Of a stretch of DNA of 64,000 bases, positions 26,837-34,632 are shown piece by piece. This DNA comes from PFL42 sp963789825 (GTDB lineage: Bacteria > Chloroflexota > Anaerolineae > Anaerolineales > E44-bin32): the NCBI GenBank assembly GCA_963789825.1, contig CAWBME010000006.1, forward strand, positions 1-64,000, read 5' to 3'. The position numbers were made by a program, and so were the translations under genes. Numbering within the stretch: position 1 is the stretch's first letter; each line of letters begins with the position of its first letter. The notes under the pieces were generated by a model. The model saw nothing but the letters and a program-made list of their open reading frames with translations, did not search any database and was not told where the DNA came from.

Positions 26837-28410
26837 TGGGCTGGCGCGACTATCTGGCCGTGGCTGCGCTCGGGCTGAGCGTCGCCCTCATCGGATCATG
26901 GGCGATCGCCTCGCCGGGCTACATGGACGCAGAATACTACTTCGCCACTGCCCGCCAGCTGGCGCAGGGGAACGGCTTGAGCGAGCCGTTCCTTTGGAAC
27001 TACCTCGACGATCCTGCAGTGATCCCGCATCCCTCTCACCTGTATTGGATGCCGGGCGTCAGCCTGCTTGCGGCCGCCGGCATGTCGCTGCTTGGAGGCA
27101 GCTTCCGGGCTGCGCAGGCGCCGTTCGTCCTGCTCGCCGGAACGATTCCCGTCTTGACGGCATGGCTGAGCGACCGCACCTATCCGTCGCGCAGGCGGGC
27201 ATGGCTTGCGGGCGCGCTGGCGGCATTCCCGGGCTTCTTCCTGCCTTACTTGCTGACCATCGATGCCTTCGCCCTGTATGCCTGGTTGGGCGCCTTGGCG
27301 CTCTTCGCCTTCGCCTCTGCGAATCAACTGCCGCAGGGGCGCCGCTGGCTGCTGGCAGGAGCCCTCGCCGGCCTGTGCCATTGGACGCGCGCCGACGGCG
27401 CGCTGATGCTGCTGGTCGGCGTCGTCGCGGTGCTGCTGATGCCGCGCGCGCGGTGGCGCAGCGCGGCGTTCCTGATCGCCGGCTATCTGCTGGTCATGCT
27501 TCCCTGGTGGGCGCGCAATCTCAGCGAGATCGGCTCGCCGTTTTCCAGCGGTCTGGCGCGCTCACTGTGGTTCACCGACTATGATGACCTCTTCCTGTTC
27601 CCCGCCTCTGGGCTGACGGCCGCCCGCTGGTGGGCTCAGGGGCTGGGGGCGATCGCGGGAGTCCGTGCGCAAGCGTTGGCATCGAACCTGCAATCGCTTG
27701 TTGTGGTCAACGGATTGGTCTTCCTGGCGCCGCTGGTGGTCTGGGGGGGCTGGCGGAACCGGCGTGATCCGGTCGTCCGCATCCATGCGATCTACCTCGT
27801 CGGTCTGCTGCTGGTGATGTCGTTCATCTTCCCGTTCGCCGGTCCGCGCGGCGGCTTCTTCCACTCGAGCGTGGCGGTGATGCCGCTCATCTGGATCCTG
27901 TCCGCCATTGGCTTGGAGGCGTTTGTCGAAGCGGGTGTGCGCCGGCGTGGCTGGGAAGCGGTGCGGGCCGAACGGATCTTCGGGCTGGCGGCGATTGGGC
28001 TGGCGGCGCTGGTGACAGCCTTCGTCTACCAGCAGCGGGCTCTGGCGCCCACGGCAGAGGGTGTGGCGTGGCAGGCCAGCCAGGCGAGACACCAGGCGAT
28101 CGCGGAGGCATTCCCCATCCTGCGCACCACACGCCTCGCGGTCGCGGCCAACGATCCCCCCGGACTCTATCTAGCAGTCGGCGCGCCGGTTGTGCCCATC
28201 CCGGATGGTGGACCGGAGGTGCTCCTCCGGGCAGCGGCACACTTCGGCGTGGGCTGGGTCGTGCTCGAGTTCGATCATCCACAGCAACTGTCGGCGCTCT
28301 ATGCGCAGCCGACGGGCACCCCCGGTCTGCGCCTGGCCGGCGTAGCAAGATCGCCGCAAGGGCATCCGGTCTACCTCTTCGAAGTCTCTCAGAACAGTGG
28401 GGCCGGATGA
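26833..28410 (+). CDS. GT39-like membrane glycosyltransferase
   Basis: This 525-residue protein has about ten helices. The first loop reads IASPGYMDAEYYFATARQLAQGNG, with DAE in the GT-C acidic position, followed by HPSHLYWMPGVSLLAA. FFLPYLLTIDAFALYAWLG and CHWTRADGALMLLVGV correspond to later conserved loops. The C-terminal outer domain includes VAANDPPGLYLAVGAPVV. The start overlaps the previous stop and its own stop overlaps the next start (ATGA), making a three-gene coupled unit 24815-29894. Substrate unknown. Confidence 0.77.
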   Translation: MMGWRDYLAVAALGLSVALIGSWAIASPGYMDAEYYFATARQLAQGNGLSEPFLWNYLDDPAVIPHPSHLYWMPGVSLLAAAGMSLLGGSFRAAQAPFVLLAGTIPVLTAWLSDRTYPSRRRAWLAGALAAFPGFFLPYLLTIDAFALYAWLGALALFAFASANQLPQGRRWLLAGALAGLCHWTRADGALMLLVGVVAVLLMPRARWRSAAFLIAGYLLVMLPWWARNLSEIGSPFSSGLARSLWFTDYDDLFLFPASGLTAARWWAQGLGAIAGVRAQALASNLQSLVVVNGLVFLAPLVVWGGWRNRRDPVVRIHAIYLVGLLLVMSFIFPFAGPRGGFFHSSVAVMPLIWILSAIGLEAFVEAGVRRRGWEAVRAERIFGLAAIGLAALVTAFVYQQRALAPTAEGVAWQASQARHQAIAEAFPILRTTRLAVAANDPPGLYLAVGAPVVPIPDGGPEVLLRAAAHFGVGWVVLEFDHPQQLSALYAQPTGTPGLRLAGVARSPQGHPVYLFEVSQNSGAG

Positions 28411-29894
28411 GCCGGCATCGCCTGACGAAGGCCGAGCTACTCCCCGGCATGGCGATCGTGCTCATCCTGCTGCTGTACCTCGTCGCCAGCGCTGCGAAGC
28501 TGCGCCTGGGGTTCCCGCTCGACGACGCGTGGATTCACCAGACCTACGCCCGCAATCTCGCCCGCCTGGGAGAGTGGTCGTTCATTCCGGGGCAGCCCAG
28601 CGGCGGCTCGACGGCGCCCCTGTGGACCTTGGCACTCAGCCTCGGGCACTTGCTCAGGCTGCCACCGCTTGCCTGGACCCTTGCTCTGGGCGGCGTGACC
28701 TGGATCGGGTTGGCGGCGGGGGGCGCCGGGCTGTTCGCCCGGCGCAATCCACCGCTGTCGCGCAGTGCTTGGCTCGTCGCCCTGGTCATCGGGTGCGAGT
28801 GGCATCTGGCATGGTCCGCCGCCTCCGGCATGGAGACTCTGCTCTTAGCGCTGATCGTTGTGCTGACCATGCTGGCTCTCGAGCGGCGCAGCGCAGCCTG
28901 GCAGGTCGGCGGTTTGATCGGGCTCGGCGTCTGGGTGCGTCCGGATGCCCTGACGTTGCTGCTCCCCGCAGTGCTCCAGCTTGCGTTGGACCGTGAGGTC
29001 CCCGCAGGCAAGCGGAGAAGCAGCCTGCTCGGGCTGTCGCTCGGCGTGGGCGCGGCGCTGCTGCCTTACTTCGCATTCAATCTGCTGGCTGCCGGCGCAC
29101 CATTCCCCAGCACGCTCTATGCCAAGACGCTCGAGTACGGCTCACTCTCTGCCCAGCCGCTCGGCCAGCGGTTCCTCGGTCAATTCCAGGCGCCGCTGGC
29201 CGGCGTTGTTGCCGTGCTGCTCCCCGGCATCCTGCTGAGCATCGTTGCCGACGTGCGGCAGCGGGCATGGGGGCGACTGGGCCCGGCGATCTGGGTGGCG
29301 GCCTACCTCGGCCTGTTTGCGCTGCGCCTGCCCGTGGCCTACCAGCATGGCCGCTACGCCATGCCGGTTATTCCGGTGCTGATCGCCCTCGGTATGGAGG
29401 GGATGCTGGGCTGGGTGCAGCTCCGCAGCGCCGACAGGGCGCGGCGGGTCAGTTCTCGGGCCTGGGTGGTGACGGTTGCCGCCGTCACACTGATCTTCGT
29501 CGGACTCGGCGCGCAGGCCTACGCCCAGGATGTGGCGATCATCGAGACCGAGATGGTCGACACGGCGCGCTGGATCCGCGACACCACGCCAGCCGATTCG
29601 CTGGTGGCGGCACACGACATCGGCGCCCTGGGTTATTTCGGCGAACGTGCCACGCTCGACCTGGCGGGGCTGACTTCGCCGGAGGCGATCCCCATTCTGC
29701 GCGACGAATCGGCGCTGCGGGCCTGGATCGAACGGGAAGGCGCGGACTACCTGATGACATTTCCTGGCTGGTACCCCCGGCTGAGCGGGGTGGGCACGCC
29801 GGTGCATGTCAGCCAGGGGGAGTTCAGTCCGGCTTCCGGCGGGGAGAACATGGTGGTGTACGCGTTGCCGAGGGTGCAGGGTTTCTCCCCGTAG
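28407..29894 (+). CDS. GT-C-like membrane glycosyltransferase
   Basis: This 495-residue protein begins MSRHRLTKAELLPGMAIV. The first loop has LGFPLDDAWIHQTYARNLARLGE, an acidic pair plus the YARN motif, followed by SGGSTAPLWTLALSLG. ASGMETLLLALIV and GVWVRPDALTLLLP are subgroup markers. The outer C-terminal domain holds AAHDIGALGYFGERATLDLAGL. It is an intact paralogue of the gene at 16225-17750. The longer open frame from 28068 overlaps the upstream gene and is rejected in favour of the ATGA-coupled start. It is the last gene of the glycosyltransferase run. Confidence 0.78.
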   Translation: MSRHRLTKAELLPGMAIVLILLLYLVASAAKLRLGFPLDDAWIHQTYARNLARLGEWSFIPGQPSGGSTAPLWTLALSLGHLLRLPPLAWTLALGGVTWIGLAAGGAGLFARRNPPLSRSAWLVALVIGCEWHLAWSAASGMETLLLALIVVLTMLALERRSAAWQVGGLIGLGVWVRPDALTLLLPAVLQLALDREVPAGKRRSSLLGLSLGVGAALLPYFAFNLLAAGAPFPSTLYAKTLEYGSLSAQPLGQRFLGQFQAPLAGVVAVLLPGILLSIVADVRQRAWGRLGPAIWVAAYLGLFALRLPVAYQHGRYAMPVIPVLIALGMEGMLGWVQLRSADRARRVSSRAWVVTVAAVTLIFVGLGAQAYAQDVAIIETEMVDTARWIRDTTPADSLVAAHDIGALGYFGERATLDLAGLTSPEAIPILRDESALRAWIEREGADYLMTFPGWYPRLSGVGTPVHVSQGEFSPASGGENMVVYALPRVQGFSP

Positions 29895-29902
29895 GATGCC
29901 TG

Positions 29903-29911
29903 TGCTATACT
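29903..29911 (+). promoter_or_regulatory. Extended -10 promoter of the response regulator gene
   Basis: TGCTATACT matches the extended -10 form (TGnTATAAT) and lies 30 bp before ATG 29942. No -35 box is visible at the usual distance. A transcript would carry a leader of about 22 nt containing GGAG. Confidence 0.45.
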
Positions 29912-29941
29912 CGCCGCAAACCAGCGGTGGCGGAGTGCGCA

Positions 29942-30635
29942 ATGGACAAGATCGGCGTCATCATTGTCGACGACCACCCGCTCTTCCGGGAGGGTGTCCG
30001 CAACGTCATCAACGCCGAGCCCGATCTGCAAGTGATCGGCGAGAGCACCAGTGGTGAAGAAGCGCTGCCGGTGCTCAAGGAATTGCGCCCGGATGTCGCC
30101 CTGGTCGATGTCAACCTGCCCGGGATCAATGGCATCCAAGTCACCCGCCAAATCGAGACAGACCGCCTTCAGGTCGCTGTCGTCCTGCTGACGGCGTACG
30201 ATGATATCGAGCAGGTGCTGCATGGCTTCCGCGCTGGCGCCTCGGCCTACTGCTCCAAGGATATCCAGGCCGGCAAGCTGATGGACGTCATCCGCCAGGT
30301 GGCGCGCGGCTTCTATCGTCGTGGGCGACCAGGTGTTCGACAAGAACGGCATTGCCGAGTGGCTGGAGAAGGGGGTCGAGAGCGTGCGCCGGCCCCACCT
30401 GGACGGTGAGGTGGAGGCCTTCTCGCCGCTCTCGCCGCGCGAGATGGAGATCCTGCAGTATGTCACGCGCGGGTTGAGCAACAAGGAGATCGCCGGCCGC
30501 CTGGGGATCAGCCACCAGACGGTGAAGAACCACATGACCGCCATCTTGCACAAGCTCGACGTCGAAGACCGGACGCAGGCGGCGGTCTACGCTTTGCGCC
30601 ACGGCTGGGTTCGACTGCAGGACACGCGCAAGTAG
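29942..30635 (+). CDS. NarL/FixJ (DegU-like) response regulator, one frameshift
   Basis: The repaired protein has about 231 residues. The receiver domain starts MDKIGVIIVDDHPLFREGV, with Asp56 in VALVDVNLPG as phospho-acceptor, LTAYDD and the KD near the end. After a frame change near 30315 (one extra C in TATCGTC) the C-terminal LuxR-type helix-turn-helix continues: LSPREMEILQYVTRGLSNKEIA and LGISHQTVKNHMTAILHKL. ATG 29942 has GGAG at 29932-29935. The partner kinase gene follows 12 bp later. It probably controls the adjoining pilus genes, which is an inference from position. Confidence 0.9.
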
Positions 30636-30647
30636 CGCGGAACAGCC

Positions 30648-31694
30648 ATGACGCAGAAAGCGGAGCCCACCGAACTCAGCCCGGTCGAGGCCTTCATCGA
30701 GGAGGCCAAGGCTGAGCTTGTCACCCGCCAGCGCCAGGCCAAGGAGATCGGACTGCTGGTCGAGCAGAGCCAGGGCGAGGTCGACAAGCTGGTCCAGCGC
30801 AACACGGCGGCCGCTGGTGAACTGCACCAGATGCAGGCCCACTTTGACACCATCCCCCGCGAGGATATCAAGGCCACCTATGAGAAGGCGATGGACACAC
30901 AGCAGCGGCTGTTCACCATGCGTGGACAGCTGGAGAAGCTGCAGGCTGATCAGGCGCACCTGAAGGCCTTCGCCGGTTTCGCCGAGCGCACGATCGGCCT
31001 GTTGGAGGGCGGCGCCAAGCCATTGGCCGGCGCGCCGGCGGTTGCGACGACGATCGGGATCGAGGAGATCATCGAGGCCCAGGAAGACGAGCGGCGCAAG
31101 ATCTCGCGCCTGATCCACGACGGCCCGGCGCAATCCCTGGCCAACTTCATCCTGCAAATCGAGATCGCCCTCCGGCTGTTCTCTGTTGACCAGGAACAGG
31201 CGCGCCAGGAGCTGACGGCGCTCAAGACCTCCGCCAACGCCACCTTCGCCAGTGTGCGCGACTTCATCTTCGACCTACGCCCGATGATGCTCGACGATCT
31301 CGGCCTGGTTCCGACCGTGCGGCGCTACATCGATGCCTTCAAGGACAAGACGGGCTTGGCAGTGACGGTGGTCGTCACCGGGTCGGAACGCAGGATTGAA
31401 TCGCACCGCGAGGTGCTGATCTTCCGGGCGGTGCAGAGCCTGCTGGGCAACATTCGCGAACATGCCCAGGCGACGCAGGCCAAGGTCGGCCTGGATATGG
31501 ATGCCGCCCAGATCCGGGTCAGCGTGGAGGACAACGGGCGCGGGTTCGACCGAGACGTGGTGCTGGCGGGGGAGGCGCCCGAGCGGGGCCTGAAGCACCT
31601 GGCAAAGCGCATTGAGCAGGTCGGCGGCAGCCTGGAGGTCGAATCGACCCCCGGAACTGGCACGCGCATTGCCTTCGCCATTCCGGTGGGCTGA
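30648..31694 (+). CDS. Cytoplasmic DegS-like sensor histidine kinase
   Basis: This 348-residue protein has no membrane segment. Residues 1-115 look like a coiled coil rich in Glu, Gln and Lys. A HisKA_3 dimerisation domain follows with His157 in SRLIHDGPAQSLANF and FDLRPMMLDDLGL, then an HATPase_c domain with REHAQATQAKV (N box variant), VEDNGRGFD and GLKHLAKRIEQVGG. Coiled coil plus HisKA_3 without transmembrane sensor is the DegS layout. It would phosphorylate the upstream DegU-like regulator. The receiver domain of CpaE (33339) is a second possible target. Confidence 0.9.
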   Translation: MTQKAEPTELSPVEAFIEEAKAELVTRQRQAKEIGLLVEQSQGEVDKLVQRNTAAAGELHQMQAHFDTIPREDIKATYEKAMDTQQRLFTMRGQLEKLQADQAHLKAFAGFAERTIGLLEGGAKPLAGAPAVATTIGIEEIIEAQEDERRKISRLIHDGPAQSLANFILQIEIALRLFSVDQEQARQELTALKTSANATFASVRDFIFDLRPMMLDDLGLVPTVRRYIDAFKDKTGLAVTVVVTGSERRIESHREVLIFRAVQSLLGNIREHAQATQAKVGLDMDAAQIRVSVEDNGRGFDRDVVLAGEAPERGLKHLAKRIEQVGGSLEVESTPGTGTRIAFAIPVG

Positions 31695-31765
31695 GCAAGG
31701 CCCTTGTAAGGTCCCAGGGTGGGCATTGCCGCCGGTGGCCAGCCCCTGCGCGGACTGAGGTCCTA

Positions 31766-31795
31766 TTGAGCGGCGCTTTGCCGGCTCCCTATAAT
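31766..31795 (+). promoter_or_regulatory. Strong sigma70-type promoter of the Flp pilin gene
   Basis: TTGAGC (31766-31771), 18-bp spacer, perfect TATAAT (31790-31795). Transcription would start near 31802, leaving a 44-nt leader with AAGGAGG at 31831-31837. Confidence 0.75.
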
Positions 31796-31845
31796 GAGGG
31801 TACCCTGGAAGCCCCGGGAGACCGGAAGGAAAGGAGGAACAAACC

Positions 31846-31993
31846 ATGTTGTTCGCCCCGAAGGAAAGAGGACAGGGACTGGTCGAGTACGCGCTCGATT
31901 CTCGTCTTGGTTGCGGTCGTCGTCATTGTCATTCTTGCGCTGCTTGGACCAGCCATCGGCAACGTGTTCAGCAATATCGTCTCTAGCATCTAG
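31846..31993 (+). CDS. flp: Flp/Fap-type pilin, one frameshift
   Basis: This is the major subunit of the Tad (Flp) pilus. The repaired protein has only 48 residues: a short basic leader (MLFAPKERGQG), the Flp processing and helix motif LVEYALILVLVAV, a hydrophobic helix and a short tail ending NVFSNIVSSI. Cleavage by a TadV-type peptidase would follow the Gly before LVEY. The frame changes between the codons of Ala-Leu and Ile-Leu because of one extra G (CTC-G-ATT, near 31897), so the raw sequence gives no complete pilin. ATG 31846 has AAGGAGG eight bases upstream. A strong private promoter and a downstream hairpin make it separately expressed from the assembly genes. Confidence 0.88.
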
Positions 31994-32043
31994 CGTCCAT
32001 GCCGGCAGGGCCGGTTGGGCCTAGACTGAGCACAGGCTGAGGA

Positions 32044-32068
32044 GGAGCCCTATCAGCGATAGGGCTCC
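32044..32068 (+). terminator. Hairpin between flp and cpaB
   Basis: The arms GGAGCCCTATC (32044-32054) and GATAGGGCTCC (32058-32068) form a perfect 11-bp stem with a 3-nt loop. There is no U-tract, so it may be a leaky terminator or a 3'-end stabiliser for the pilin mRNA. Confidence 0.55.
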
Positions 32069-32120
32069 CTGTGTCGAAGGAGAGGCGTCGATCCGGCTTG
32101 CCGGGTCAGACGCCCTTGGC

Positions 32121-32148
32121 TTGACAAAGCATATGCTGACAGTATGAT
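32121..32148 (+). promoter_or_regulatory. Sigma70-type promoter of the Tad assembly operon
   Basis: Perfect TTGACA (32121-32126), 16-bp spacer, TATGAT (32143-32148). The leader to ATG 32192 is about 37 nt and contains AAGGAGG (32181-32187). Confidence 0.7.
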
Positions 32149-32191
32149 TGCCAGACGGTCGCCGATGCAAGGGACTGCCTAAGGAGGAACA

Positions 32192-33318
32192 ATGCGCCGC
32201 GGAAGAATGCTGATCCTGGTCGCGATCGTGCTCTTGTTGGGCGTAGCGGCGGCGTTTCTGGTCGTGCGGCGGCTTTCCGAACGCCGGCACACCGGCGTGA
32301 CGGGCCCCAGGCGCCGGCCGATATCGGACAGATCGTGATCGCCGCGCAGGATATCGCTCGCGGCTCGGTCGTGCCCGAAAACGCCCTGGTCATCTCGCCG
32401 TACCCGCGCGACCTGATCGTCGAGACGATGCTGACCGACATCACCCAGGTCGCTGGAAAGTACGCCCGGATGGACATCGCGCGCGGCTTGCCGATCACGC
32501 AGAACATGCTGACCGAGGAGCCAGGCAAGCTGCTGGGCGAGGGCAGCAAAGCGGCGGTCGCCATCCCGCCCGGTTTCACCGCCATCTCGGTTCCGATCAC
32601 CCGGCTCTCGAGCGTGGCCTACGCCCTGCGCAACGGCGACAAGGTGGACGTGATCGTGAGCGCGATCGTGCTGGACCTAGACGAGAACTTCCAGTCGGTG
32701 CTGCCGAACGACACCCTGCTGCTGCTCGGCCAGGACGGTGGGAACCGCACCGGTTATGCCTGCACGGAATTGAAGCAGGGGGAGCGGGGCCCGGAATGCA
32801 TCAATCCCGAACCGCCGCCGATGGGCAAGCTGGAGAACGTGCCGGACACGGATGTGCCGCTGTACCAGACGCCCGTCGAGTCGCAACGGCCGCGACTGGT
32901 TTCGCAGCGCTTGATCGCGAACGCCACGGTGCTTCAGGTCGGCTCGTTCAAGACCGCCGACGAGGAGGCGCTTGGGCAGCTGGCGGCGGTGCAGCCGCAG
33001 GGCGTTGGCGCCCCTGCCGGCGCGGAGGGACAGACGCAGACCGTGACCCCGCCAGACGTGGTCACGCTGATCGTCACGCCGCAGGACGCCCTGGCGCTGA
33101 ACTGGGCGATGAAGGCCGGCTTGGACCTGGTGTTCACGCTACGCGGGCCCAACGACGTCACGGCGACGACCACCACCAGCGTCACCCTGGGATACCTGTT
33201 TGACAACTACCGCATCGAAGTGCCGGAGCCGTTGGACTTCGGAATCGAGCCGCGCCTGACCGAGCCGATCACGCCGGTGTTGCCGAACGATGCCGCGCCG
33301 CCGGCGCCGCCACAGTAA
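32192..33318 (+). CDS. cpaB: Tad pilus assembly protein CpaB/RcpC, one frameshift
   Basis: This protein has about 375 residues. It starts MRRGRMLILVAIVLLLGV, a membrane anchor, followed by an SAF domain (DIGQIVIAAQDIARGSVVPENAL) and the RcpC/CpaB domain with VAIPPGFTAISVPITRLSSV and LRNGDKVDVIVSAIVLDLDE. The C-terminal stretch DVVTLIVTPQDALALNWAMKAGLDLVFTLR also matches CpaB. The frame changes near 32305 in GGGCCCC; one missing G restores it. In diderms CpaB/RcpC works near the secretin. No secretin gene is present here, so it may instead guide the pilus through the thick wall. It is the first gene of the cpaB-cpaE-tadABC operon. Confidence 0.88.
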
Positions 33319-33338
33319 CCAGGCCTGGATGAGGCCGC

Positions 33339-34598
33339 ATGCCTGAGCCGATTGGCGAGAGCATCCGCGTCCTGATCGTCGACGACATTGCGGAGTTCCG
33401 CGAGAACATCCGCAAGCTCCTTCAATTTGAGAAGGACATCGAGGTCGTCGGCGCGGCGCGCACCGGCCAGGAGGGCCTGGAGGTCGCCCGCGCCACCCGT
33501 CCGCACGTCGTGATCATGGACATCAACATGCCCGACATGGACGGCATCAGCGTCACCCGCGAACTGCTGAGGGACGTCGAGTTTGCCCAGATCATCATCG
33601 TCTCGGTTCAGAACGAGCCGCACTACATGCGCGAGGCGATGCGGGCCGGCGCCAGCGATTTTATCCCCAAGCCTCCCTCGACCGAAGAGCTGATTACCTC
33701 CGTCCGTCAGAACGGACAGGCTGCAATCGTCAAGGAGCAGCGTGCCAAGGAGCGGGTGGTCTTGCCGGGGAGAGGGGGCACCACCGGCCCGCTCGTCGCC
33801 TCGCAGGGCAAGCTGATCGCAGTGTATTCGGCCAAGGGGGGCGTGGGGTGTACCACCCTGGCCACCAACCTGGCCATCGGGCTGAATTCCGAACACACGC
33901 CGGCAGTGCTGGTCGACGGCCATCTGCAGTTCGGCGATGTCTCGGTGTTTCTCAATATGCAGGTCAAGCTGAGCATGGTCGATCTGGCGTCGCGTGTCGA
34001 CGACCTGGACCGCGAGTTCGTCGACGAGATCCTGATGTCGCACCCCTCGGGCTTGAAGGTGCTCCCGGCGCCGCCGCGGCCGGAAATGGCCGACGAAATC
34101 CACGCCGACCAGGTGCGGCCGGTGCTGCGCTGGCTGAAGGGTGTCTTCGCCTATGTCGTGGTGGACACTTCATCGACCATGGACGACACGACCTTGGCGA
34201 TTCTGGAGGAGGCCGACCTGATCCTTGCCGTCGCCACGCCCGAGATTCCGGCGATCAAGGACGCGCGTCTGTTCCTCGATCTGGTCGGGATCCTGGGAAT
34301 GCCGCGCGAGAAGGTCTTCTTCGTGCTCAACAAGATGGACAAGCGCAGCGGCATCGCGGCCTCGGCGGTGGCCGAGAATCTGAAGAAGCCGATCGACGCC
34401 GAGATCCCATACGTCGATCAAGTGGTCACCACTTCGATCAACAAGGGTGTGCCGCTGCTGCTGGGGGACAAGACCAAGATGCCGGCCAAGAACCTGTTGG
34501 ATCTGGTGGCGACGGTGAAGGAGAGGCTGCTGGCGGAGCCGGTGGAGGAAGAAGCGGAGGAGCCAGCGGTGGAACGGCCGCGGCTGTTTGCGCGCTAA
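33339..34598 (+). CDS. cpaE: CpaE/TadZ: receiver domain fused to MinD/ParA-type ATPase
   Basis: This 419-residue protein localises Tad assembly in other bacteria. Residues 9-125 form a receiver domain whose key positions look complete: Asp15 and Asp16 in VLIVDD, Asp61 in VVIMDINMPD, Ser89 in IIIVSV and Lys111 in DFIPKP. Residues about 157-390 form the ATPase with a deviant Walker A, SAKGGVGCTT: Lys166 is kept, but the canonical Walker lysine is Cys171. VVDTSSTMDD and ATPEIPAIKDARL follow. Atypical Walker A sites are known in TadZ/CpaE. The seemingly intact receiver beside a kinase gene suggests phosphorylation control. It starts 20 bp after cpaB. Confidence 0.92.
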   Translation: MPEPIGESIRVLIVDDIAEFRENIRKLLQFEKDIEVVGAARTGQEGLEVARATRPHVVIMDINMPDMDGISVTRELLRDVEFAQIIIVSVQNEPHYMREAMRAGASDFIPKPPSTEELITSVRQNGQAAIVKEQRAKERVVLPGRGGTTGPLVASQGKLIAVYSAKGGVGCTTLATNLAIGLNSEHTPAVLVDGHLQFGDVSVFLNMQVKLSMVDLASRVDDLDREFVDEILMSHPSGLKVLPAPPRPEMADEIHADQVRPVLRWLKGVFAYVVVDTSSTMDDTTLAILEEADLILAVATPEIPAIKDARLFLDLVGILGMPREKVFFVLNKMDKRSGIAASAVAENLKKPIDAEIPYVDQVVTTSINKGVPLLLGDKTKMPAKNLLDLVATVKERLLAEPVEEEAEEPAVERPRLFAR

Positions 34599-34632
34599 CA
34601 TGCCGGCTGGGGGTTGCTGAGGAGGTGGATCG

